In this document: piece by piece, positions 34,348 to 43,900 of the stretch
Position numbering within the stretch: the stretch's first letter is position 1
Layout: each line of letters begins with the position of its first letter
Assembly (NCBI GenBank): GCA_035529895.1
Contig: DATKVV010000089.1
Span: 18,104-82,103 of the forward strand
Direction: 5' to 3'
DNA: 64,000 nt
From: JAUWKC01 sp035529895
GTDB taxonomy: Bacteria > Planctomycetota > Phycisphaerae > Sedimentisphaerales > Anaerobacaceae
Translations under genes and position numbers: made by a program
The notes under the pieces: model-generated
Seen by the model: the letters and a program-made list of their open reading frames with translations, nothing else
What the model was told of the DNA's origin: nothing
Databases searched by the model: none

Positions 34348-34656
34348 ATGGAAGTCCACACGAAGACATATCAGACGCCAAACGGGCTGGTTGAGGGGGT
34401 GCAGACCAAGTGGGCCGGTTTTAACATTCTGCTGGTGACAGGCACTAAAGGTTTTTTGGCTTGTCCTGCAATTGACGTCGATGCGTGCGAGCGCTACGGC
34501 GTCGCCGCGGCTCTGGTCGAGAGCACGCCCGACAACCCCATTGGCACGCTGGAGCGTTTCCCTAACCGCAAGGTAACAAAGGTAAATGCGAAGGCCAAAG
34601 ACCTGGGTATTAAGCAAGGTATGGACGTCACTGAGGCCTTTGCGCTGATAGCATAA
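34348..34656 (+). CDS. DUF1805 (YunC-like) protein
   Basis: A 102-residue single-domain protein: GLVEGVQTKWAGFNILLVTG, then AIDVDACERYGVAAALVEST and LGIKQGMDVTEAFALI, the DUF1805/YunC pattern, found across bacteria and archaea with no defined biochemical role. GGGAG precedes the ATG. It is 66 bases downstream of the phosphomannomutase gene, perhaps in the same transcript. Confidence 0.85.
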   Translation: MEVHTKTYQTPNGLVEGVQTKWAGFNILLVTGTKGFLACPAIDVDACERYGVAAALVESTPDNPIGTLERFPNRKVTKVNAKAKDLGIKQGMDVTEAFALIA

Positions 34657-34686
34657 GTTTACCCGGCGCGGCGGCTATTTGCCTTA

Positions 34687-35202
34687 TCAGCGCGTTGTAT
34701 TTTCTTTTTGCGGAGGCCTGTTCAGTATCAATACGTATAATACCGACGCGGCCAGCAGCAAAACGATGCATATTGAGAGAATGCTCGGATGCCCAAGCAA
34801 GGCGAATATGGGATTGCGTTTAAGCCACGGCCAGAAGGGCTGAACGTCATAGTGGTAAATGCTGTCGATAAGTATGTGCAGCCATACCCCAAGAACACCG
34901 GACAAGAGCATTTTCCAAAGGCCGCTCTTGTAGGGCAGGCGGAACAGAGCCATTATCTTGCTGAAAAAGCCGCGTAACGGGTATGCGCCCAATGCCCACA
35001 CAATACCGACAAGCCCGCCGCCTAGGAAAGTATGCCAGTGCCAGTGTCGATGGTGAGGCCAGCCTTCTGCAAACAGTACTTCGATATCGACGACGACATT
35101 GGCCAGCACAAACACCGGCAGGTCAATCCACTTTCGAAAAACCAGCCCCGAAAAACCGCTGGGCCCAAAATGGTACGGCGTAAACGGCACGGCTATTCCC
35201 AA
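34687..35202 (-). CDS. YdjM-like membrane-bound putative metal-dependent hydrolase
   Basis: A 171-residue polytopic membrane protein. PFTPYHFGPSGFSGLVF at the N-terminus and later His-rich segments (WPHHRHWHWHTFLGGG, WLHILIDSIYHYDVQPFWPW) match the YdjM/DUF457-DUF4184 family, in which conserved His and Asp at membrane faces are thought to bind metal. Activity is not established for the family. It converges with the DUF1805 gene (30 bases between ends). Confidence 0.7.
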   Translation of the reverse strand: MGIAVPFTPYHFGPSGFSGLVFRKWIDLPVFVLANVVVDIEVLFAEGWPHHRHWHWHTFLGGGLVGIVWALGAYPLRGFFSKIMALFRLPYKSGLWKMLLSGVLGVWLHILIDSIYHYDVQPFWPWLKRNPIFALLGHPSILSICIVLLLAASVLYVLILNRPPQKENTTR

Positions 35203-35216
35203 ATTCAGATACGAAA

Positions 35217-35383
35217 CTAAGGATGCGTCTCCCTATATTCTGGATATGGACGGCCAATCACAGCACTGAAAGTAGCCACCTTTTCCTCAGGTACTTCTCT
35301 CGAAATGTAAATGGGCTCATAGATGGAAGAATCCTTTCGATAATTCTTCCGAAGATATTGCCGAATATTCCCATCTGGAGGCC
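35217..35383 (-). pseudogene. Possible penicillin-binding-protein fragment
   Basis: The frame reads GNIRQYLRKNYRKDSSIYEP, then IYISREVPEEKVATFSAVI and a Pro/Tyr segment, resembling the dimerisation domain of class B penicillin-binding proteins around the Pro-Ile-x-Ile-x-Arg segment. There is no start in good context, no transpeptidase domain, and it abuts hldD. A gene relic is the best guess. Confidence 0.3.
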
Positions 35384-36361
35384 TTACCCGATGCCCAAGT
35401 AACTGCTGCTGCACAAGTAATTCTGAACGTAATCCTTTACCGCGTCTTCGAGTGGGGTTGTTTCCTTATTGTAGCCGGCTTTGCGGAGCTTGGCGATGTC
35501 GGCCTGGGTGAAGTACTGGTACTGATTGCGGATGGATTCGGGCATCTCGATGTATTTGATACCTGGCTTTTTGCCCATTGCGGCAAAAACGGCCTTTACG
35601 AGGTCGTTCCAGGTGCGTGCCTTGCCGGTGCCTATGTTGTAAAGCCCAACCAACTTCGGATTGTCCAGAAAGAAGAGAGTCATATCCACGGCATCTTTGA
35701 TATAGATAAAATCGCGCACATACTCGCCGTCGGCGTATTGCGGGTTGTGCGATTTGAACAGGCCCACCCAGCCTCTTGCCTTTATCTGCTCGAAGGCCTT
35801 TAGAACGAAGCTTCGCATTTCGCCCTTGTGGTACTCGTTCGGCCCGAAGACGTTGAAATACTTCAGGCCGACCGTCTTTTTCAGCAGACCGGTTCGGCGA
35901 GCCCAGAGGTCGAAAAGCTGCTTGGAATAGCCGTACATATTTAGCGGCCTGAGCTTCACTATTTCCTTTTCATCGTCGCTAAAGCCGAGCGAGCCGTCCC
36001 CATAGGTGGCAGCGCTCGAAGCGTAAATAAAGCGAATATTGGCGTCGGCTGCCCATTGGGCCAATAGCTTGGTGTATTCGTAGTTGTTTTTTATCAGATA
36101 TGAGGCGTTGGTCTCGGTCGTGTCTGTGCAGGCGCCCATGTGCAGAACGGCCTTCACCGCGGAAGGGACCTTGCGCGACAGAACCATTTCGAGGAAATCG
36201 TCCTTCTCCACATAATCGGCGAATGACAGATTAACCAGGTTCTTCCATTTTTCATCGGCGCCCAGCCGGTCAACGACAAGAATGTCACTGACCCCCCTGC
36301 CGTTTAACCCGGCAATCAGCGCCGAGCCGATAAACCCCGCTCCGCCCGTCACCACTATCAT
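35384..36361 (-). CDS. hldD: ADP-L-glycero-D-manno-heptose-6-epimerase
   Basis: A 325-residue extended SDR epimerase. MIVVTGGAGFIGSALIAGLN is the NAD(P)-binding motif; ACTDTTETNASYLIKNNYEY is characteristic of HldD; catalytic Ser-Tyr-Lys are in ASSAATYGDG and MYGYSKQLFD; NVFGPNEYHKGEMRSF and YNIGTGKARTWNDLV complete the match. It makes L,D-heptose for the LPS inner core, consistent with lpxB next door. GGGGAG precedes the ATG. Full length. Confidence 0.93.
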   Translation of the reverse strand: MIVVTGGAGFIGSALIAGLNGRGVSDILVVDRLGADEKWKNLVNLSFADYVEKDDFLEMVLSRKVPSAVKAVLHMGACTDTTETNASYLIKNNYEYTKLLAQWAADANIRFIYASSAATYGDGSLGFSDDEKEIVKLRPLNMYGYSKQLFDLWARRTGLLKKTVGLKYFNVFGPNEYHKGEMRSFVLKAFEQIKARGWVGLFKSHNPQYADGEYVRDFIYIKDAVDMTLFFLDNPKLVGLYNIGTGKARTWNDLVKAVFAAMGKKPGIKYIEMPESIRNQYQYFTQADIAKLRKAGYNKETTPLEDAVKDYVQNYLCSSSYLGIG

Positions 36362-36477
36362 CTCAAACTCCCCTGATTAGTGCTTACTGTTTTGCCTGCG
36401 TATCACAGCCGCATGCGCCGCCTTGCAGCATTATAGAGTTTTCATGCAATCGGGCAATAGTGTCTGTAAAAAGCCGT

Positions 36478-37620
36478 TCACTCCAACATTCGGGCCGCGA
36501 TTTGCGCCACTTTTTCCGAGGCCTTAGCTCCGCTTAATGGCTGTGCCAAGTTAACAAGTTCACCGCTGATTCGGGCCAGAGTGTCCCTGTCCTCTAAAAG
36601 CTGCTCGATGCATTCGGCAATTGGGGCAATCGAAGTAAAGTAGGGCATAAACTCCGGCACCAGCTCCCTGCCGGCCAACAGATTTACCAACGAGAGAAAC
36701 CTGGCTTTCACAAGCCATCTGCCGAGCAAATGCCACAAGATTCTGCTGGACTGATACATTATCACCATCGGGCAGCCTGCTGCCGCCACCTGCAAAGTGG
36801 CGCTGCCGCTGGCCACGATTGCAAAATCGGCGGTGCGGGCGGTTTCACTGACCGAACCGATAGTGTATTCACACTCGAAGCCTTCTATGTGAGCCGCTTC
36901 AAGGATTTCTCTTCGCTCCCGGTCGACAGCGACGGTGACAAAAGCGGCAGCAGGATACCTGTCCTTCAGGCGCAGCGCAATCTGCTGCATCGGACGCCAG
37001 AGGGAACCTATTTCGGCGGCCCGTGAGCCGGGCATAATGGCAAAGGCAGCTTTTTCCGCGTTGAAGTCGGTATAGTTCCTTTTGTAGATACCTAAGTCGG
37101 CAGGCAGGTTGTCGAGCAGCGGATTACCCACAAAGAAAGTGTCAACGCCTCTGCCGGCGAACCAGTCCTGCTCGAAAGGCAGGATACAACAGAGCTTGCC
37201 GCAGTATTTTCGCAGCTTTCGGATGCGCCAGGGGGCCCAGGCCCACAGTTGAGGGGCTACGTAGAAAAGGGTTTTAATACCGGCTTTTTTGGCGGCTTTG
37301 GCGACGTGGAAGTTAAAGGCAGGCGAATCACAGACGATAACCAAATCGACCTTATTGCTTTTGAGGTAACGCCTTATGCGTCTTATCAGCCTGTAATAAT
37401 GGAGGACATGGCTGAATGCGTTATACATCATTGAAGCTCTGCCGATGGTGGTTTCGAGCAGATGGCAGCCGGCGGAGGCCATTTTGGGGCCGCCTACGCC
37501 GACAAATTCGATACCGTAACATGTTTTTTGCAAAGCAGTTATAAGCCCCGCACAATGCGAGTCGGCGCTGGGCTCGGCGGCACTGACGAAAACGCGGCAC
37601 CCTTGATTCTTCTGCGGCAT
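36478..37620 (-). CDS. lpxB: Lipid-A-disaccharide synthase
   Basis: A 380-residue GT19 glycosyltransferase. RVFVSAAEPSADSHCAGLIT, FVGVGGPKMASAGCHLLET, VIVCDSPAFNFHVAKAAKKA, LFYVAPQLWAWAPWRIRKLR and IMPGSRAAEIGSLW are all LpxB signatures. It joins UDP-diacylglucosamine and lipid X to form the lipid A disaccharide, showing that the organism builds LPS. The ribosome-binding site is weak (GGGAA). 116 bases separate it from hldD on the same strand. Confidence 0.95.
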   Translation of the reverse strand: MPQKNQGCRVFVSAAEPSADSHCAGLITALQKTCYGIEFVGVGGPKMASAGCHLLETTIGRASMMYNAFSHVLHYYRLIRRIRRYLKSNKVDLVIVCDSPAFNFHVAKAAKKAGIKTLFYVAPQLWAWAPWRIRKLRKYCGKLCCILPFEQDWFAGRGVDTFFVGNPLLDNLPADLGIYKRNYTDFNAEKAAFAIMPGSRAAEIGSLWRPMQQIALRLKDRYPAAAFVTVAVDRERREILEAAHIEGFECEYTIGSVSETARTADFAIVASGSATLQVAAAGCPMVIMYQSSRILWHLLGRWLVKARFLSLVNLLAGRELVPEFMPYFTSIAPIAECIEQLLEDRDTLARISGELVNLAQPLSGAKASEKVAQIAARMLE

Positions 37621-37954
37621 AGTTTTTTAAGTTCCCTTAATACCGAGATTTCAGACGCATAGCCAGCAGATATTAGTAATGTTGTGCCGATTTAACAAGA
37701 GTCTGCCGGAGAAAGATGTAGTCCCTGTTCATAGTGTTCTACCTCTTGCTCATTCCTGGTCAACATTTGACGTGCTTTTTCGATAGACCTGGGCAAGCGT
37801 GGAAATCCTGGCACTTTCGCCAAAACGCAGGACCGGTTTTGAGCTAAGAAGCGGCTCAAGCCCCAAAAGACGCCCCCTACTGTACCGCTATTCGGCTTGA
37901 GCGATTGGGCATTTGTGTCGAAGACCCGCGTTTCCAGGCGCCAAGAATCCCTGT
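37621..37954. other. Intergenic region between lpxB and panB
   Basis: No accepted gene. A minus-strand frame stays open from inside panB to a stop at 37692-37694 and its last part (IEKARQMLTRNEQEVEHYEQ) looks protein-like, but the only ATG gives about 20 codons and no ribosome-binding site is seen. It could be a gene relic. Confidence 0.5.
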
Positions 37955-38809
37955 TTAAAGGGCGTCCTTTAGCAACTTGCCAAGTCGTTCAAGCTCTCCC
38001 GGCTTCATGTGGTAGCTATGTGCGCTGTCAGGAAACTGCCCGGTCTGTACGTCGCTGGCGTAGCTTGTGAATGCTTCAATTGCAGCATTAGCCAAATTGC
38101 CGTAACTTTTTGCGAACCTGGGACCCGGCTTCTGGGTGAGGCCGAGGATATCATGCATAATCAGTATCTGCCCATCGCAGGCGGGGCCTGAGCCGCAGCC
38201 GATTACCGGTACGGCAGACCGGTTGGTGATAATCTCGGCCACCTCGGCAGCCGCCCCTTCAATCAGCAGCGAATCGGCGCCGGCGTGTATCATCTGTTCG
38301 GCAACCCCTATAAGCTCCAAGGCCATCTCGGCTGTGGTACCCTCGGCCCTGAGCCGCCCGACTTTACCGATGGTCTGGGGCCTTATGCCGATGTGGGCCA
38401 TAACGGACATGCCGGCATCGCTGACGGCCTTGACGACGTCGAGATGGGCCTCTCCGGCCTCTATTTTGACAATCTGGGCGCCGGCTTCGGTAACAAACCG
38501 CCCGGCGTTCCTGACGGCCTCACTCACGCCGACCTGATAAGATAGGAAAGGCATATCAGCAACCAGACAAACGTTCGGAGCGCCCCGTCGGACCGCAGCG
38601 GTTATGGCAACCATAAAATCCATAGTCGCCGGCAATGTGGAATCAAAACCCAGCACAACCTCGGCGGCGGAATCACCCACCAGTATCATCTGAATGTCCG
38701 TATGCGAAACCAATCTTGCCGTCGTATAGTCGTAGCAGCTTACGGCAACTATCTTGTGGTTTTGGCGTTTGGCCAAGGCCAAATCGGCGGCTGTTATTCG
38801 GTTGTCCAT
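37955..38809 (-). CDS. panB: 3-methyl-2-oxobutanoate hydroxymethyltransferase
   Basis: A 284-residue ketopantoate hydroxymethyltransferase (pantothenate/CoA pathway). Metal-site Asp in ILVGDSAAEVVLGFDSTLPA, ADMPFLSYQVG, VKIEAGEAHLDVVKAVSDAG, then MAHIGIRPQTI and DSLLIEGAAAEVAEIITNRS, with VIGCGSGPACDGQILIMHD. It condenses ketoisovalerate with methylene-THF. The length is normal; panC and panD are not adjacent. The ribosome-binding site is weak. Confidence 0.95.
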   Translation of the reverse strand: MDNRITAADLALAKRQNHKIVAVSCYDYTTARLVSHTDIQMILVGDSAAEVVLGFDSTLPATMDFMVAITAAVRRGAPNVCLVADMPFLSYQVGVSEAVRNAGRFVTEAGAQIVKIEAGEAHLDVVKAVSDAGMSVMAHIGIRPQTIGKVGRLRAEGTTAEMALELIGVAEQMIHAGADSLLIEGAAAEVAEIITNRSAVPVIGCGSGPACDGQILIMHDILGLTQKPGPRFAKSYGNLANAAIEAFTSYASDVQTGQFPDSAHSYHMKPGELERLGKLLKDAL

Positions 38810-39591
38810 AATTGTCTTTCTGAAGAACTAAAAGAAATAACAGTTTTTTGGTTAAGATATGAGAACAAGGCTGCTTTGACAAGCGTAAATTATGACGGAT
38901 TTTCAGATGAATGTGAGGCGATTTTCAGAGGCAAACGAAAAAAAAACAGAGTTTTTGTAATTAATACTTGATTCTCGGTAAAAAAATCGTATCTTTCGCT
39001 GAAATTTCTAAAGAAATTTCGCCGGGTTTTCGATTAGATAGGTGAAGGGGAACAGAAACAAGATAGTTAACTGTCACAAGGCGTTATTAATTAGCTTTTC
39101 ATCACCCTCCTCCGAAGCCAGATTCTGTCGTTTTGGAATCTGGCTTTTTTATTCTTCTGCTGGGCGCGAAAAGGGGTAGTTGGAAGGATGTTTGGTATGT
39201 TAAAGTGGGTAATGTGGAGATAATGGGGCAATTTAGAGGAATCGAGCAGCGTTTCTTTTCTCCAACTTTTGCCTTTCCTCGGGGGACGGAATTCGTCCTT
39301 GACCTTTCACACAGGGCAAACCTCATACGGAGGCAAGGCAGCGATTCCATTTAGTGTTTTTAGCATAATGGTAGTTCACCGATGGTTTTGGCGTTCAAGG
39401 ACAGCAGACAAGCCGGGCTCTTGAAGGTTGCGGACCGTTTGAAGAGAACAGGAGGGCAGTGTAAGAGAGAGGTTTATGTGCGTCTGTGCGCAAGTGCTGC
39501 CGGCATATCGGTGAGGTCTTGACATCGCCACCTTTTTTCCAGTTTAAGCGCCGATAGCACACTTGAGCGGGCTCGGAATGGGTAAAGAAAG
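38810..39591. other. 782-base intergenic region with a terminator
   Basis: No clear protein gene. A strong terminator lies at 39115-39150. About 120 AT-rich bases precede it and could encode a small RNA. After it, a 46-codon frame from ATG 39382 to 39522 (plus) reads VLAFKDSRQAGLLKVADRLK and looks partly protein-like but lacks a ribosome-binding site. Confidence 0.5.
39115..39150 (+). terminator. Rho-independent terminator
   Basis: An 11-bp perfect stem, AAGCCAGATTC (39115-39125) and GAATCTGGCTT (39136-39146), with a 10-base loop, is followed by a T tract. No plus-strand coding gene ends shortly before it, so it may terminate an unannotated transcript. Confidence 0.8.
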
Positions 39592-40011
39592 CTAAGGAGC
39601 ATCCCGGACCTGGCCGGTACGGGCACTTTCCTGCTTCAACTCAAGAATGTATTTGAGTGTATCCCTGATGCTTATAATGCCGACAAGTCTGCCTTTCGAA
39701 GTGATGGGGACCCTTCTAAAGATGTTTCTGGTGAGAAAGTCACAAACATCGAGCAGACTTTCATCTTCATCAAAATGCATGGCGGGTTCAGTCATGAAGT
39801 CGCAGACCATCATATCGTCGTCGTCGCTCTTGGCATAAATCAATCTTATAACGTCCTTTTCAGAAAGGATGCCAACCAGAGTCATGTCATCCTCAACGAT
39901 AGGCATTCCGGAGATACCGTGTTTAACCATGAGTTCGAGGGCATCATATATGGGCGTGTCTTTTTTTACGGTGATTGTGTGTCGTGTCATAATGTCCTTT
40001 GCTCTAAGCAT
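39592..40011 (-). CDS. CBS-domain pair protein (second)
   Basis: A 139-residue tandem-CBS protein: LRAKDIMTRHTITVKKDTPI, GISGMPIVEDDMTLVGILSE, VCDFMTEPAMHFDEDESLLD and RRVPITSKGRLVGIISIRDT. It is a clear relative of the protein at 16007-16441, with the same domain order and the shared DDMTLVGI and MT-x-PA-x-HF-x-EDESL patterns. Ligand-sensing regulatory module with no attached catalytic domain; partner unknown. GGAGAT precedes the ATG. Confidence 0.88.
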   Translation of the reverse strand: MLRAKDIMTRHTITVKKDTPIYDALELMVKHGISGMPIVEDDMTLVGILSEKDVIRLIYAKSDDDDMMVCDFMTEPAMHFDEDESLLDVCDFLTRNIFRRVPITSKGRLVGIISIRDTLKYILELKQESARTGQVRDAP

Positions 40012-40308
40012 CTGGATCTCCTTTCGGCTGATGTTTTCTGCATACCGCGTTTTTTACGTTTGAACTACACTGGCACAGCTTTTGTGTGGGTTCGGGAATA
40101 TCGCAATCAAATTTCGATAATAGGAACAGCCGGGGCGCAGAGCTCCCTCCCGCGCCATCGGACCCGGTGTGGAGAGTTTTCCAGACACCACAACTCATTC
40201 TATAATTAAGCCGTTTCTGAAGGGGCAGATGTTGATTAAAAAATTGGATTTTTTGCAAGTTTTTTTTTGTTTTCCCTTGGTCAGAGAGAGGTGGTCCTGC
40301 ATTCGGTT
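40012..40308. other. Intergenic region, nothing recognised
   Basis: 297 bases between the CBS gene start and the end of the small Cys-rich gene; no gene or strong signal seen. Confidence 0.5.
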
Positions 40309-40494
40309 CTACTGTAAGTTCTGTTTAGGCTTGAAATTATCGCAAGTTCCATCAGCCCACTTGAAAACACCTTTTTCCTTTCCATTTGCATCAACAAGGC
40401 ATGTTTTTGGGTCCATACAGTCACCAAAACCGTATCTGTCAGTACTCAGACTAATCTGTTCGAAATGCTCGCAATCCTTACAGATACTTTCCAT
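40309..40494 (-). CDS. Small Cys-rich, probably metal-binding protein
   Basis: A 61-residue protein with the pattern MESICKDCEHFEQI (Cys-x2-Cys), GDCMDPKTCLV, and GTCDNFKPKQ. Five cysteines and a His arranged like small zinc or iron-binding domains annotated as hypothetical in many genomes. No signal peptide. It lies 14 bases after the 74-residue gene on the same strand, so the two may be co-transcribed. Function unknown. Confidence 0.6.
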   Translation of the reverse strand: MESICKDCEHFEQISLSTDRYGFGDCMDPKTCLVDANGKEKGVFKWADGTCDNFKPKQNLQ

Positions 40495-40508
40495 GATTTA
40501 CGAAACTC

Positions 40509-40733
40509 TCACAGATGCGGGTAAGCAACCTTGTAACAAACTCGGCCAAGCCGGTATAGCCCGGCCATGGTTAAGGCAGCCGGCATCACGGCGGCGTTCT
40601 TGACCACTTGAAGCGTCAGCCAAAAGTCCAATACGCAGAGCATTAGCGCGTATTCAACAAAAAGCCGAGGGCGCAGGCGGAGGAGAGGAGGAGAGTTTCC
40701 CGCGCCCTCGAGATTGGTATAGGTGCTTGTCAT
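40509..40733 (-). CDS. Small single-span membrane protein candidate
   Basis: A 74-residue frame from ATG 40733 with a good GAGGAG site nine bases upstream. It has one hydrophobic region (LFVEYALMLCVLDFWLTLQV, then AAVMPAALTMAGLY) flanked by Arg-rich segments. No family recognised. Real translation is suggested by the ribosome-binding site and by its position just before the Cys-rich gene. Confidence 0.45.
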   Translation of the reverse strand: MTSTYTNLEGAGNSPPLLRLRPRLFVEYALMLCVLDFWLTLQVVKNAAVMPAALTMAGLYRLGRVCYKVAYPHL

Positions 40734-40987
40734 TAGGGCAACTCCTCATATAAATAAGACGTTAGCGAGGCAGTCAATGTTGATAACAAAAATGTCTGTT
40801 TTTACATTTTTTTTCGCTTATTTTTACATAACAGTCGGCGTGGAGGGTGGGGGTAAAGGGGCCTGACGTCGGCCATGGGCCAGGACCTCGAGGTTCGATG
40901 TTAGTTCACAGGTTAGTGCATAGAAAGCAGAGGAAGGCCAAGGCAAGGCGCATTGGGCGCGGCTGACTGCCGATGTAACCCTGTATC

Positions 40988-43900
40988 CTAAGGCGTTTGC
41001 GGTTTGACGATTTCAACGGAACAGTCACCGAGCATGGCAAAATCCACGAAATTGACCACAGAATCTCTGTCAAGGTCGAGGCCTTCGCACCAATGGGGGG
41101 GGCCGCAGCCGGCGTGGAGCCAATAAGAGGCCAGAGCAGCCAGCCTGAGGAGGGTGTTATTGATGATCTTGACGGTATCTGTGCCGCGAAAATAGGCGCC
41201 GTCCGTGAATAAGCCCACAACCCTGACGGTTCCCTCGGCTGAGGCGGCACCACAAAAGGCAGCACGGTCGAAAGCAATCTCCATCGCAACTAAGTTGTCG
41301 TCGTTATGAAAGACTTCTATATAGTTCGACTCAATTTCGATGCCAAGAAGGCTGAGTGTGGCCGGGACGTCGGCATTTACCTGCTCGACCGTGAATCCTT
41401 CGGGCAGGAGAAAATGGGCCTTTATCCATCTGGCGTTGCTGCGTGGATTGAGGGCCTGCGGGGTAAGTTTCATCGGCAGGTCAATCACGGGAACGTACTC
41501 GTCGGTGCCCATGTCGGCGCGGCCGCCGAATACACGAGGTTCGTCATCAATATCCCTCTGGTCGGATTGGTAGGGATAATTGGGGTCGGCAGCGTCGATG
41601 CAGGGTGAGTCGGATGACAGATGATAATCACCCTCGACCCAGATGACAGGTGGCCCGTCCGTTGTCGGTGTGAGATTTGGCTCATTAACCTCAAGCCAGT
41701 AACCGGGGGAAACGAAACAAGGGTCAGCATTGATGTTGCCCTGGCCCCCTTTAGACCATTTTTGGATACAACTGTATGAAGGATATGTGCTGGAGTATAC
41801 CTGGGCGGCGCCGGCGGCAAGATTGTCCCACATGATACAGTTTGTGATGGTCTCGGCGGCCTGCCAACAGTAGACCGCGCCAACCGAGGCGGCCAAGTTG
41901 CCGGTGAAGGTGGAGTTAATGACTTTGAGGCTTCCCCTTCGGGCATGGAGTCCGCCGCCAATTCTGGCCCTGTTGCCGGTCATAACGCAACCGGAGATTG
42001 TGGGGCTGCTGTACTCAGAGGAGATTGCGCCGCCGTAGGTTGCTGAGTTGTTCTTGATAACACAGTTGACAATTGTGGGGCTGCTCATTTTGCAGGCAAT
42101 TGCACCGCCGTAGGCAGCGGTGTTTTCTGTTATAATGCAATTGGCGATTGTCGGGCTGCTTTCGAGGCAGGTGATTGCGCCGCCACGGGCAAAAGTGGTG
42201 TCATAGCCATTGCGGATGGTGAATCCAGCCAGGACGGACGATTGTGATTCGCCCCTTTTGAAGAAGAAGCCGTAGTGAGGGTCGGTTGTTGTACCCTGGC
42301 AGTCGATGACGCATTTTTGGGGGCCGTTTTCACTTCTTAGCGTGATTGCCCTTGCTTTGAAGTCGATGTCCCGGTTTCCTTCGCCGGTATAAACACCGTT
42401 GGCGACCCAGACGACGCTGCCGTCCCATGACTTGTCAATAGCCTCCTGAAAGGTGGAAAACTGGTGCGGGACGTAGATATTGGAAGGGCCGGTAGTGGTG
42501 AACGCATAGCATCGGCCGGCATTATCATCGATGCTTTCGTTTCCCGCGATGTCAACGGCCCGAATTATGAAGAAATAATCAGTTTCGGGTAAAACGCCGG
42601 TCAGTTTAATGGCGTGGCGCGTTTCCGACTCGGAATCGCTTCTTACCAGAGTATACGGTCCGCCACAGGCCAATCCGCACAGTACCGAGGCCATCGCGGG
42701 TTCATTGGTATCCAGGGTAACGATGGGCTCCGGGCCGCGGGGGTCAACCCGGATATTGGAAATCACGGGGGGCTGACAGTCGGCAGCCGCTATATCAATG
42801 ACGGTTGCCGGATTGGCGGTGCCGTCGTCTTCGTCGAGATATGTCGCGGTTATGAGCTGGTCGTGTGAGACCTGCAGGATGCCGTCTTTGACAATCGGCT
42901 CGCCCGGGGCGGTTGAAATTGTGCCGAAGAAAGCGCCGGAGGGAGGATCCACCTCGGTCAGCGTTACCGTCTCTAAATCACCTGCGGTCGTGCTTACGTT
43001 GACGTCCGAGGCGCCGAGGCCGACGAGGTTCAAGTCGTTGAGCCGAATCTGCACGGTATCGGAGCATGTATAGAAATCCCTGTCCAGACGGATAGTTCCG
43101 GCGTAAAAGTGGGCTACAATGGCGATAGCGTTATCGAGATTCAGGCGTCCCCAGTTACAGATATCGGGTGCAATCTGGTCGGTCGTCTGCATAATGATAT
43201 CTATGGCCAGGTCGGCGTCTATAGCCGGATAGAGGGAAAAAATCAGGGCAAAGGCGCCGGAGACGTGCGGGCAGGCCATAGACGTACCCGAAGCGATTGT
43301 GGTATACGAATCGTAGGGCGTCCCCATGGATGTGCCGCTTGCGCGCAGCGACAAGACATCGACGCCCGGGGCGGCAATTTCAACCTGCTCGCCATAGTTG
43401 GAAAAGAAAGCCCTTTGGTTGCTGGCATCGGTTGCGGCAACCGAAATGACGCTTTGGAAATAGGCGGGGTACAAGATCTGGTCGGAAGCCTGGTTGCCGG
43501 CGGCGGCGACGGAAATCGCGCCCTGACTGCGAGCATAATCAAAGGCATCTTCGAGGGCATTGGCATAGAAGCTGAAGCCCGACCAACTGTTAGACAAGAC
43601 ATCGGCTCCATTATCGACGGCGTAGTAAACGGCCCCCACCGCATCGGCTATATCACCGTGCCCGTCGGAGCCGAGGAACTTGAGGGCCATTACGCGTGCG
43701 TCCCAACAGACGCCGGCTATGTCAAGGCCGTTATTGCCCTCGGCGGCGATAATGCCCGAACAATGGGTCCCGTGGCCATGGTCGTCCTTAGGGTCGGGGT
43801 CGTGGTTAATGAAGTCGTAGCCGTAGACATCATCGACGTAGCCGTTTCCGTCGTCGTCGAAGCCGGCGGTTCCATTCAACTCCGCTTCGTTGACCCACAC

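Noticed and set aside
37692..37954. Minus-strand open frame between panB and lpxB
   Set aside because: Only about 20 codons follow the sole ATG; no ribosome-binding site. Could be a relic but cannot be supported as a gene.
39133..39354. 73-codon plus-strand frame overlapping the terminator
   Set aside because: It begins within the terminator stem and its product shows no recognisable features.
39382..39522. 46-codon plus-strand frame in the region upstream of the second CBS gene
   Set aside because: No ribosome-binding site, no family; kept only as a note.
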